A DNA stretch of 64,000 nucleotides, from positions 221,590 to 285,589 of the forward strand of contig JAJKFJ010022785.1 in assembly GCA_027382625.1 (NCBI GenBank), in the 5' to 3' direction. Below, in pieces: positions 34,798 through 45,300 of this stretch (positions within the stretch are counted from its first letter, which is position 1; each line of letters opens with the position of its first letter). The position numbers and the translations under genes are program-made. Below the pieces are notes generated by a model. The model searched no databases. It saw only the letters and a program-made list of their open reading frames with translations, and had not been told where the DNA came from. The stretch comes from Tetmemena sp. SeJ-2015. Lineage: Eukaryota > Ciliophora > Spirotrichea > Sporadotrichida > Oxytrichidae.

Positions 34798-36324
34798 ATG
34801 GCTCTTAGTGATTGCCCTCCATCTGGCTCCAAAATGTAAATAAACATACTCCTTAGTGTGCTCTCATCCCTCTAACCCATTAATTATAGATTTGGTACTA
34901 CTCTATTGCTGCTACTTTCATTTGCTTTGGCAAGAATAGAAGTTGAAGAGGATAGGGACTTGACCGGATGCAGTGTCCAACTTAACTCCTACATTTTTAA
35001 TCTAGCTGGCCTCAAAAAGAGTACACCACTGTAAGTCAAACTCTTAAATAATACAAGCAATCAACTACAATAAGTTTAATCTCTGCAACTCATAACCCTC
35101 TGTAGTTATTCAAATGGATACAGAGTTCAGTACAATAACGGCAAAGGAAATGTGACTATCGATTTCAATATCTGCGACTATGCCTATAGAAGGTGTCCAG
35201 ATAATGCTCTAGACTTCGCAAATATAATAAATGAGAACAACACTTGCAGCCATATCAGCTCTTAAGACCTCTCAGATGTTGGAGTTAGCTTGATAGACAC
35301 AGACATGCCTGAACTCGGACTCAGACTCAATTTCACATAGGGGAACATCTGCAAAGACAATCAACAGTTTTCACTCCTAGTTCAACTCAACTGCGATGAA
35401 TAATTTAATTTAAAATACGCTACGTCCACCACTTACAATCTCGACACCTCCAGTTTATCGAATCCTTGCTAGCCAAGAGTGATAATGTCTTCCAAAGAAG
35501 CTTGTCCTAAACTTACTCTTGGAAGTCTATGGACCTTCTTCAACACTTACTACTACATATTTGGACTATTGATGATGGGTCTAGGAGTTTTCTTAATGAT
35601 CTCAGGAGGAAGATTCTACAAATTTGTGATGTTCCTAACTGGGCAGGCTACAGTAGCAGGATTTATCTTGATTGTTATGTTTGGGTCAGTCTATCCTCAG
35701 AACTCTCCCCAGTGGGTTGTCTGGCTCACACTTATGGTCAGTCTAGGAATGGGTGCTGGTATTGGCTATGCTTGCCAAAAATGGGCTAGAATTGGTGTCC
35801 TTCTCATTGGTAAATAGATTAAAAACTATTTTATGGCATCTCTAAATTAGCTCATTGTTTACTTGGATTGGAGGAATAATGGGAGCAGTTCTGTACAGCT
35901 TGATCGTTTATGTATTCGCAAATAAAAACCCCTTGCTCGCTCTATGGCTTACAATTGCATTCTGTGCGTGTTATAATTGCAGTACTCTCCATGATTTTCT
36001 TTGACCATGCAGTCGTGATAGGCTCATCTCTGGGAGGTGCTTACGTTTTTGTGAGAGTAAGTTCAGCAACTATTATCTTATTATCGAGTATTAATTTTTA
36101 TTTAGGGTTTCACTGAATTCTCAGGCGGCTACCCAAACGAGTTCTTACTTTACCAGAACTACAACAACGGGACATTGACCCAAGTGCAACCCACTTTCTT
36201 CCTTTTCATGATGATGATGATCGGTCTTTCAATTATCTCAGTGATCTTCCAACTCAAGCAAAGAGCGCAGAACAAGGATATCTACAGCTACAGGAAGTAC
36301 GATTTCAAATACAGGAGAACTTGA
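34798..36324 (+). CDS. MRH-like lumenal domain plus seven-helix (DUF4203/TMEM198-like) membrane protein
   Basis: The ATG at 34798 leads to a hydrophobic signal region ending LLLLLSFALARIEVE. A Cys-containing lumenal domain follows: DLTGCSVQLNSYIFNLAGLK, then after a 75-nt intron NGYRVQYNNGKGNVTIDFNI, YRRCPDN, NNTCSHI, GNICKDN and LNCDEQFNLKY, the pattern of mannose-6-phosphate-receptor-homology domains. The C-terminal half has about seven helices, including YYYIFGLLMMGLGVFLMISG, GSSLGGAYVFVRGF and FFLFMMMMIGLSIISVIF; GSxxGGAYxxVRG is typical of DUF4203/TMEM198 proteins. It ends at TGA 36322-36324. Introns at 35031-35105 and 36057-36105; IESs at 35806-35871 and 35953-35981. Probably a sorting or surface receptor-like protein; ligand unknown. 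Confidence 0.7.
35031..35105 (+). other. GT-AG intron, 75 nt
   Basis: GTAAGT...TGTAG; removal joins KKSTPL to YSNGYRVQYNNG. Confidence 0.8.
35806..35871 (+). other. IES, 61 bp, pointer ATTGG
   Basis: ATTGG at 35806-35810 and 35867-35871; excision gives ARIGVLLIGGIMGAVLYSL. The nearby GT...AG interval of 41 nt does not keep frame. Confidence 0.85.
35953..35981 (+). other. IES, 22 bp, pointer AATTGCA
   Basis: AATTGCA at 35953-35959 and 35975-35981; excision gives LALWLTIAVLSMIFFDHA. Confidence 0.9.
36057..36105 (+). other. GT-AG intron, 49 nt
   Basis: GTAAGT...TTTAG; removal joins GGAYVFVR to GFTEFSGGYP. Confidence 0.85.
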
Positions 36325-36331
36325 AACTCAA

Positions 36332-37506
36332 TCAAACATTCCCATACACTTACTCAAAGCATTTACTTTATTATAGCTGCTTAATAAGTTCCTTTTCAAA
36401 TTTATTATGCTTTGAAATGAAGAGATCTATTTTAGAACAGATGAAGTACTTACTTAAGTCTCCATGCATTTGGATTCCCAAATCTTAGCGTACTCTGCTC
36501 TTAACTCCATCTGCTCCCACTAGGAAGTCACAATCTATCTCAAACATTTCCTTGTTGTCCCTATCTTCCACTTTAATAAGAAAATAAATCTGCTTTAACC
36601 TGAATTAGAGAATCACTCAGCAAACTCTTATCCGAATTATCATCTTTCTTATTACTGTTAAATTCAAATTAAAGAAAGTTCTTTCACACTCAAAATATGC
36701 AAATATTAAATTAAAATTTGTATCATCATAAAGTTAAAAGATAAAAAAAATATTTGATGTCTAATGTAAGAAATGAGATAGAAACTTTTTTTTAAAAAAA
36801 ATAGATTGCTTTTCATACGAATGAATCAGCAAGAAATATCAATCAATTAGATTTTGAGCAATATTTAGGATTATGGAGTGCCCTTAGTAACCATGCAAAC
36901 TTAAATAAATGCCTGAAAAGTATCATCTGATTTTGGAATTGGAGTTTGTCCAACAGAAGCTAGTTGAGTCTATTTTAAGAGAAGTGATTAGGGTAGGCGT
37001 ATGTGAATTCATCTTAATACTTGTGGAGAATCTATTCGTAATCCTTTTAACTAATTGACCACCCCCTGCCTTCTCTCTCTTTATCTCTCCATCAAAGTCA
37101 AAGTGATTCACCTTCCCATACATGGTGCCTCCGAGCACATGAGATGCATAGTTGAAGTTGGACCACTGCTGAATTTGCTTTAGCTTGTCTTCCAGAGGTT
37201 GATTGAGTCCCAAGTCCTTCAGGATTTCGCAGGTCCTAAAGCTTATGTAATGCGCCTTCGGGTGGTCTAAATTCGATAATCAATCCAATAAGCTTATTTA
37301 CCTTGAACACCTGAGTGCCTATCGATTACTACATTAGATATTTGGAAGTGGTTAAGCATAGCAGAAAGCACCATGCCCACCGGGCCACTCCCCACGATGC
37401 AGACGCCCGTCTTAAGTCTTTAACCTTGCTGCTTGAGATTCTAGAGAATGGAGGAGGAGGATTAATTTTATTTAAATTAATGAGCAGTCGAAAATAATCT
37501 CTTCAT
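36332..37506 (-). CDS. FAD-dependent monooxygenase, N-terminal part (C-terminal MDSs displaced)
   Basis: Aromatic-ring hydroxylase/UbiH-type flavoprotein. The ATG at 37506 gives a mitochondrial-presequence-like start (MKRLFSTAHQFKQN), then the dinucleotide fold TGVCIVGSGPVGMVLSAML with VVIDRHSG, and after a 35-nt intron HPKAHYISFRTCEILKDLG. An IES (37005-37031) joins KRITNRF to TYAYPNHFSQNRLNQLLLDK. After an unresolved AT-rich part (36640-36860) the GD motif CDFLVGADGVKSRVRQDLGI follows. The true MDS end is probably TAA at 36455-36457, where MHGDL should continue with DIQNFVNLHF found at 41.5 and 47.8 kb. Below 36455 the frame is open to TGA 36332 but unlike the family. About 200 C-terminal residues, including the GDAAH motif, are absent from the window. 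Confidence 0.8.
37005..37031 (-). other. IES, 23 bp, pointer GAAT
   Basis: GAAT at 37005-37008 and 37028-37031; excision gives VKRITNRF-TYAYPNHFSQNR. Confidence 0.8.
37267..37301 (-). other. GT-AG intron, 35 nt
   Basis: Minus-strand GTAAAT...TTTAG; joins RHSGVQ to DHPKAHYISFRT. Confidence 0.8.
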
Positions 37507-38100
37507 TTTAAATAAATATATTAACAACCACCCATCATTCTCACAATTTTTAATTCATCAATCAATAAAATAGGATTCAATCCATTTTATGAGCTCTGTA
37601 TAATTTTTATATTTAGCACTCATATAAGCCTATATAAGTCGTAGAAGAGAATTGAAAGATTTGTTATTATAAATGTTATTATAAATTCTGAAAAAAGGTT
37701 AATAATAATTTGCTTTTCATTTATTATCTTAATTTTTATTGAAGTCCGAGTTAACAAAAAAGGCAGGCATCCTATATTTGTTATTTGGGTCGGACTAGCC
37801 CTAAGAAGCAGCATTTTATTAGTCTTATTGCTGCTTTTATATAATTTATTAATGGACAGCATTTGCAAATAAATTAAGAAAAAAACTATTTAGAATCATA
37901 ATAAAATTTGAGAGGTTGTCGATATAATGCAAATGTAATTGAAATAATAACAAAATATAATCATTATCAAATAGGTAAGGATAATTATTGTTCAGCAAAG
38001 ATAAATGATGTCTTAAATTAAGATAAAAAAAATAAAATGCTTGCTCGGTTAAAATTATGAATTTTAGACAAATTAATTTATCCATCAATACTATCCATTC
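37507..38100. other. Very AT-rich spacer, no gene assigned
   Basis: Between the monooxygenase start and the next minus-strand gene. Frames here are short and dominated by Ile, Leu, Asn and Lys, as expected of AT-rich non-coding DNA. Confidence 0.5.
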
Positions 38101-40960
38101 TATTAGTCAGCGCAAAGTAAAAACCTTGAGAATATATTAATATAAAGTTGCTGAGGTTGAGATTAGGGTTCATATCTGGAAGTGAGAAAGGATTGCTCAT
38201 CTTTCTCTGAATGAAGGGGTTTCTCGCGAACTGAGCACTCTGAATCTGACTCACTGACCCAGAGAAAGAAACCTAGTTGTCTGCTTTCTCAAAAATGAAA
38301 AAATGCATTTTAAAAATTCAATTCACCATGTGGACTTAAGGTGAATAATCTTTCTATTGAGGCTTCATGAAGCTAGGCATGAACTAAGAAACTTGCTGTG
38401 ACTAATCGTCAGCTGAAGCTTAAGAAGGATGCTAAATGTTACTGAAGAATAATAAATAATTACTAAATTTAGAGCAAGAAAGCCAGCTATCCAACTTAGC
38501 TAACTTTATTGTTGATGCCAGCTATATTGTTGCCGCTAAGTATGGATGCGTTAGATACACTTCTAAAAAATAATCTTTAAGGCTGGTCCATGAATCCACA
38601 CCTGAGAGCTTCTCCCCCGTTGTTTAGGTTCTCAAACATTCCAAAAACTCAATCATTTAAAGATAAGAAGAACTGCTTTTTGAAGGGTGCCAGCTAGCTA
38701 GAATCCCTAGTTAGATTACTAGCGCCAACGTTTGAATTTGTTATAGGAGCTGACGACTTTGAAGAGAGTGCGCTCTGTTCTTGTTACTTTTTCATAAGCA
38801 TGTCATTCAAGGAGAGTCCACCTTTACTAGAGCTACTCACACTTTCAGCAATACTGAATTTGCTGTCTTGATGGCAAACATTTTAGGCTCCTGATATGTC
38901 AAGTTTCTAATCTTTCTTGCTTGCCTCTTTGGACTTAGAGGCTTAGTTGAAATGCTCAGGGCCGAAGGATTGAGCGGCATAGGCTTAAGACTTGAAGTCA
39001 GGCATGGAGAGTGGCCCCTACTATCCACCTTCCTTCATTTGAGTTTGTATGTTGATGTTGTTCAATGACACCTTTTACTCTTTAAAATAAAGTAGCTTTC
39101 TAGTCAATGTTCTTGAGGATCTGCTGCGAAAAAGCCTGGGGGAATATGTTGCTGCTTAAGTTGAAGGTAGAGTTACTAATAGAGATGTTTTTTGATCGTA
39201 GTCTAGCCAAGATTCTTTTACTGCAGTAGATGCAGGATGTTGCTATTGGAGATTCTTAATTTCTCATTCAGGTTGCTTATCGATTGGGACCTTGAGACTC
39301 CAGCTAAATATAGACATACTCAACTCTATAAAAGCTGATATGATGTCCTTCTAATCATACCTAATAACCTGGGGCTGGATTGGCATGTCCCTCTTTTACC
39401 CATCTTTACTGTTATGGTTTACAAACGCATACTTAAAAAATTGATATTGAACTTATTCTTGATATCCTCTTACTGCTTTGGTTGTGTTTGATGGATCTTA
39501 CTTTACTGTTCCAGCTTGGAGGGTCGTCCTCTTTTAATGGGTTGAGTAGCATAGGTGCAAGATATCTCTGAGAGAGACCTGCTCCTTGATCTGGTAATAT
39601 CATCCTTGCTATCTAAGTTAAGATAGTCCTAGTTAGTTCTGAGTGACTTATTGTAGTGCTCGCTGTATTACTCTGTGTTTTCTCTGTGTTTTGGCTCCTT
39701 AGTGGTGTGAACTTAAAAAATCAACCTTAAATTAAACTGGCTCTTCTCTCATGCTCATCTTCTAGAGGTAAACGAGTTAAGGGGGAAAAGAGAATTCTCC
39801 AAGAGCAGCTTCAAGTCAAATTAGGATCACATCAGAAAGAAGGGATCATTATCTGACTTGGAAACTGCCATGGTTTTATTTCAAAAGATATAGTCAACTA
39901 TGTAGTTGAAGTCGGTTTGCGTGTCTGCCACAAAGAAGTGCTTGTTCTGCGTTTGATCTCCAAACAGCTCATTGAAGTGTTCACATTAATTATAAAGAGA
40001 TAGACAACAACATATCTAGTCAATCGAGAAAAGATCATTGGGCAGTTTTGTAACCTGCTCCCAGATCTTGTAAGAGTCCATAAACTTGTGGTAGTTGTGG
40101 TTCAGGAAGGAATAGTAAACTTGCATGGTGTTATCATCATTCGCGTATTTCTTTACCAACAAAGCAGTCATCATCAACCGCTAAAGGAACAGCTTCTTCT
40201 TCACAAGCACCACGCTAATTTAAAATCAACTTACAAAGATAGAAAGTGTGTGAGAGCTAATTTCCTCATTGATGATCTTCCAGAGAGATATCTCAATCTC
40301 ATTAAGCATCAAGATCTAGAGAGAATAAATTAATTGGCTTTGTAATAAGGTAGGAGTTAGAAGTAGATTGGTTGATTGTAATTACATTTGATATGAGGAG
40401 CATTTATTTATAGAGTGGGAGTTGCGCCAATTTCTCTCTTTCTAACGAGTCTAAATTTAACCATTAACATCAAGCTAAAAATAGTTGCAGTTCTTACAGT
40501 GAATGGATAGTCTCTTAATTGCTCTCTGCTTCATGTATGTGCTTGACTAAAATAAAAGATCTACTTTTAATTTAATCAGGCCCATTTTCACAATTAGAGT
40601 GTCCAATGCAAGAATTTTTTTATCTTCACTCACCTATTCGAAGTTGATTCTAAGTTTCTCGTATTTGGCGAGCAGCTGAGGCACCGACTATTGAATTTGT
40701 TCCTCATATTTGTTTATTTGATTCATCTGATTTTTGGCTGCAAGCAGCTGACTGTTTAGCAAGAGTTGCGATGCGTTAATAAAAGTTTGCTGCGTCTGAG
40801 CCTTTTAGAACTGGAGTTCTCTCATGATTTGGTTCACTTGCATATTTTGAGGCTGCAGGAGCATGGCTGTTTAATTTTGCATAGTTTAGGCACCCTTGGG
40901 CTTGGGCTGTATCTTCTAGAATCCTTTCTCTTGCCTACCAATAACTTACTAAAATGCACA
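38101..40960 (-). CDS. Unrecognised coiled-coil, Gln/Ser-rich protein
   Basis: The upstream half is a Gln-rich coiled coil (NMQVNQIMRELQFQKAQTQQ, NSQLLAAKNQMNQINKYEEQ, VPQLLAKYEKLRINFEQ), followed by a region with SIHCKNCNYF and then LVKKYANDDNTMQVYYSFLN and HKFMDSYKIWEQVTKLPNDL. The downstream half is polar (MPDFKSQAYAAQSFGPEHFN, GGLSLNDMLMKKQQEQ, RNPFIQRKMSNPFSLPDMN). All in minus frames with many TAA/TAG Gln codons; in-frame TGAs near 39890, 40150, 38650 and 38270 mark unplaced IESs or introns. The stop is not certain (frame formally open to 37967) and the start is near 40950. No family recognised. Confidence 0.5.
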
Positions 40961-41275
40961 AAGGAGAATTAAGAAATACCTGTCCTTCAGTTATTCAAAC
41001 AAAGAGAGTATAAGTTTTATAAGAGTTTATTTTTAGAACTTATTTTAGAATACTCTGCACTAATTGAGACGTTGACTCGAGATTATAAGGCAGAGTCGAT
41101 AAGACCGAGAGAGGCCTAGGAGGTATAAGGGAAGTTTCTGCACTAGTTTTCAATGAGATGTGATGGATCTGACATTAATTTCTAATTCTTTTTATATTAA
41201 ATATACAGATCACAATAGAATCCAACTATATATCTCTTTCATTTTGTGACCTAACATCGCAACTCACAAATCACT
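40961..41275. other. Spacer
   Basis: AT-rich between the unrecognised coiled-coil gene and the first copy of the monooxygenase segment; nothing recognised. Confidence 0.45.
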
Positions 41276-41533
41276 TTATTCTGAGAAGAAAGACTTCCTG
41301 ATGATGTCGATGCACCTCTGTTTGTCTTGGGTGAAGTGCTCTATCTTCTGAATGGGAGGGTAGTAGGGGTACTGCAGCACGAACTCCCCCTGGTCGATGT
41401 CGTGGCACACCAGCACTGACACCAACTCTGAGTTGTACAGGAAGTAGAGCATCCCCGTTCTGTCCATCTTCTTCATCAGGCTCCCGATCTCCGCTAGACC
41501 GGAAGTGCAGTTCACGAAGTTCTGGATGTCTAA
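41276..41533 (-). other. FAD-monooxygenase MDS, copy 1 (frameshifted)
   Basis: Encodes the part of the flavoprotein that follows the GD motif: LDIQNFVN, MKKMDRTGMLYFLYNSELVS, VCHDIDQGEFVLQYPYY, ending RKSFFSE. About 96% identical to copy 2 at 47528. Relative to copy 2 it lacks one base and gains one about 20 bases later, so residues NLHFRSAEI become NCTSGLAEI. Its edge TAA (41531-41533) matches the TAA at 36455-36457 and would join GDL to DIQNF. It lies directly downstream of MDS 1 of the permuted membrane gene. Confidence 0.75.
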
Positions 41534-41697
41534 ATGCAAATTAGTTATTCAAATACTTATGCATGACTGCATTTGTATTTAAAAACTATGATTTTAATGT
41601 TAGGTTTTTGTGGATATTATTTAAGTAGTTTCTGAATGATCCTACTTAAAGAAAGAATATTTTTCTCAATTTTGAATTGATATAATTTGATTGTATA

Positions 41698-42005
41698 TAA
41701 GCTGAATAGGCAATCATGATGGTGATAATTATAACGGATGTTAAAGCTCCAGGAATAGTCTTGAATGATTCATCTCCCTAGTATGTCAGATTTATTTGCT
41801 GTCCGTAAATGTCTTAAATAAGCAACATATCAATTTTAATTATTATAAAGTCAATTGACTTCATCTGCCGCTTTATTCCGTCCGAGCAGCTTCGCTTATT
41901 GATGAATTCGTCGCTGTATTTTTGGGACTTGAATACTCAGTCCTTCTTGGGGAAAAGAATTGAGGTTTTCTTCTTAGGCTTGTACTCTGAGCTCTAATTC
42001 TTCAT
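41698..42005 (-). CDS. Two-helix membrane protein, MDS 1 (N-terminus), displaced behind the rest of its gene
   Basis: The ATG at 42005 opens MKNQSSEYKPKKKTSILFPK, then RQMKSID joined by an IES (GTC at 41811-41813 and 41850-41852, 39 bp) to IYGQQINLTYQGDESFKTIP, and the first membrane helix SVIIITIMIAYSAY. It stops at the 12-bp pointer TAAGCTGAATAG (41698-41709), found again at 47352-47363, where the protein continues RTYTLFARLNPQ. An in-frame TGA after FPKKD needs one more small IES (a CAAG repeat is available) or a later start. Confidence 0.8.
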
Positions 42006-42339
42006 TAACTTAATACAAAAATTAATTAATTACAAAAAATAGCCTTAAAATTTCTGCCTTAATTCATAACAACAAAAGCAGAGTTACTTAGATTAGCAGT
42101 GCATTTTAGCTTAGTGTATTTTATTTCTATTCTAATCTAACTCCATATCAAATAAACCCTAATCATATTTATAATTAATAAATGATTTTAGAGGTATAAA
42201 ATTTTGATTTAAGAGCATTAAAGAGCAAATTAATTAAAACTCTTCAGACTAAATTGTAAATTTAACAAAAGAATTAAGAAATGATCTTCAGTGATTTTTA
42301 AAAGGATGATTTATAAATATGTTTCAGATTGTGTCTAGC
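42006..42339. other. Spacer between last and first MDS of the permuted gene
   Basis: AT-rich; no gene. It separates the stop codon of the membrane-protein gene (42340) from its own start codon (42005). Confidence 0.55.
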
Positions 42340-45300
42340 TCATTGGCTTGATACTAAGAATTCTTTTAGCTCTATCTATTGGAATTACTTCTATTTTTGT
42401 CTTTGGCTCTCCTATCTGACTTTACAACTTAACTCTACTCTTTTCATCTAATATCTATATATACATTTAAAAGAATCTTCATCGTAGTTTTTCAAAATCC
42501 TCTCTCGATTTTCATGATGAACTTTATTTTCTCTTCTAGAAAGACTGTCTGAATTTATATTTGACTGCTCTCCTTCTTGGCCATGGATATTTTCCCCTTT
42601 TCTTGTAGCATGATAGCTTTTCTAATTGTCGCTTCTGTTTCCTTTATTTGAGAGCAAGCTAAAACTCTAAGGTAAGGTTTGGCTGTTGTCTTACACACCT
42701 TCTGAAGCTACTAATTATTATTTATTCTTTGCTTTGCTTTCTTTTTCTGATCTCCCACTTTTGTAATGCTTTGCGTCTTAAGTGAAAGTCTAATGAGCTT
42801 CATACATTTCTATGGGAGCACCTTTGCTCCGCCTTGAAGCACGCTATGATATTACGGGAGAGGAATGCAGCGGACTTTGATCTTGCTGCTGCTTACTTCT
42901 CATCATTTTCATAGCCTTATTCACTATGAACATAAATAATATATGTCGTTGTCACTGTATCTATGAAGTTATAGCCCCCTCAACTGCTCCTCCTAGTCGT
43001 CTTCATCAATAATTCTCAAAATCTCTTTGATATCCAATTTATTGTAATCACTCTCTTAAACAATAATAGTATAATAAAATTCATGTCTATATATGTTCTT
43101 ATCCAGCTGCGATTTTCTTATAATAGTTTTCTAAGACTTAGGAACTCTTATCTCTTAAGTCTTCTCTAACTACTTTTCTCCTTAAGATCTCTCCTCCCCT
43201 CTTGTCATCAAAAAAATTCCTTTTTAATGCTTTTTTCCTGCAATTTAAATTCTCCTCCCCTTTTTTCGTCTTCAAAAAGTTTTAAAAGGGGTATCGAAAG
43301 AAGAAGGGGACCTGAATTTTCCTTAAGCCTCTCTCGTCTCAATTTTCTTTTTCTGAATTTATTCTCCTCCTCTCTATCATCTAAGGAAATTACTTAAGAA
43401 AATCTGAAAATTTTTATCTTAAATTATAAAATTTTAATAAAAAGTATTAAATGTATATTATGCACATCTATATCTCTCAATGCTTTATTCTTGACTTGGT
43501 GTCTCAGTTGATAATGATCTCGGTCTGAAGAATCTATGAAGTTATGACTTTCAGGCGGCAGGTCCTTTAATTCCTTTAATTTAGATTGTCTTTTCACTCT
43601 TTGAGCTATATGAGTCTCTTTATCTAGATCCTTCTAAAGAGTGCCCTCTAAATTAGATTAAGTAGTCCCATTCAAATAAAGTTAGATGTGCTATAATCAT
43701 TAAGATGAAATTACAAAATAATGAAGAATTGACGACATTATTCTTCAACCCTTATTTTTATATAAAGGTGAAGGTTGTATTTAGCTGATCTTAATTATTT
43801 TTGTCAAAAGCTGGAGCATTTTGTTGCACATTTAATGTATTAGAAGGATATTCATTATCAGACTAAGGAGAGATATACTCTGACTGAGCAATCTATTGGA
43901 GTTAAGACTCTGGTAGTTTCTCTATTTAAATGCCTGTAGTGAGTGGCGCAGCTCCATTCAACCGCATCGCTCGTATTTTGAAATCGTGATTGTTAGGAGA
44001 TGGAACATACTGCTGCATATTTATCTTCGAAGGCTAGTAAAAATGGAACTATTGAGTTATTGGCACCATACCTTTCTAGTTGTTTCTATTCTAATGCTGT
44101 TGATTTTTGTATTCGCGGATATAATGAGGCTTTTGGCTAGTTTCCTTTTGATAATTATATTGAGTGTGAGTATCTGCTTCTCTTACACCATATTCTCTCC
44201 TCTAATTCTCTTCATCCTTTTGATAGTACCTAGAATTAGTTTAAGGCATTAACCTTTTTTCTTACTCTAGTTGAGAGATTGAATTTTGGCTTTTGTCTCT
44301 TGAAATTGTCTGCAAGTCTCTATTACTGTTATCAAAAATAAAGTTAGCAGCCATGTCTATGCTTAAAGGGATTGGACCTTTAAATATCTTTTCTAAAGGG
44401 CATTCTCGCAGTCGAAAGACTAATCATTTTAAAGGTAACAACCTACATTGTGAAGATGAAGCAAAGTGGAGTTCATTGTAATTGGTTCAATATAATTTAT
44501 TAATAACTTTTTTTTAGAATTCGAACTATAATAAAATTCGGATTAAGTTTATTGACAGGGTGTGGGTGTACTATTAGTGCTGACTTGACCCTCATCAACA
44601 GACTCTTGTTTAAGTATTTTTCCCTCTCGTCCTCGTCAAAGTCCTTCAGATTTCTCAAGAACAAGCCCCTCAAAAGCCTCTTGTCTATCTCATGTAAATT
44701 CTGGTTCTTAAATGAAGTAATCATCTTCTTTACTAACAATTTATCTATGATTTATCAATTTTGATTATAGCTTTCCGAAAATTACATAGTCTAATAAAAG
44801 GATTCTTACTCTCCATGAGCTTGGTCGTATAAAATTTGTTATTGTTGTCACTATCTTGGGAAGAGGAGTCAGTCTCAATTATATTCTTCCTTTAGAATTT
44901 CAAGATCGTGTTTATCTCTGACTCAAAAGAGCTTGAGAGAGCAGTTTTACTTGCCTTATGGATTTCAAGAGAGTAACCACATTCAACTCATCAGTGAGTT
45001 TATTCTCTCCTTTCTCAAAGATAAAGTGCTTCTTGTATTTATTCCGAGCTCTCAAAAAGCTGCTCTTCCTTAGACAGAGGCAAAATAAATAAGTAAGTAG
45101 AAATATTTTAGAGCACTTGAATATGTAGGTGGCTATATCATTCATGGTGTAGTTGAATCTCTTCCTTCTAATCAAATTCATGAGGATGGTTTCAATGTCA
45201 TCATCATTTAGCTTCTTCCTCTCCTTCAGAGATTTCTCCATCTTATGATCTCTTTCAGCTTGGCCATCAGCATTTGCGGGATCAAATTTGCCGTCCTTCT

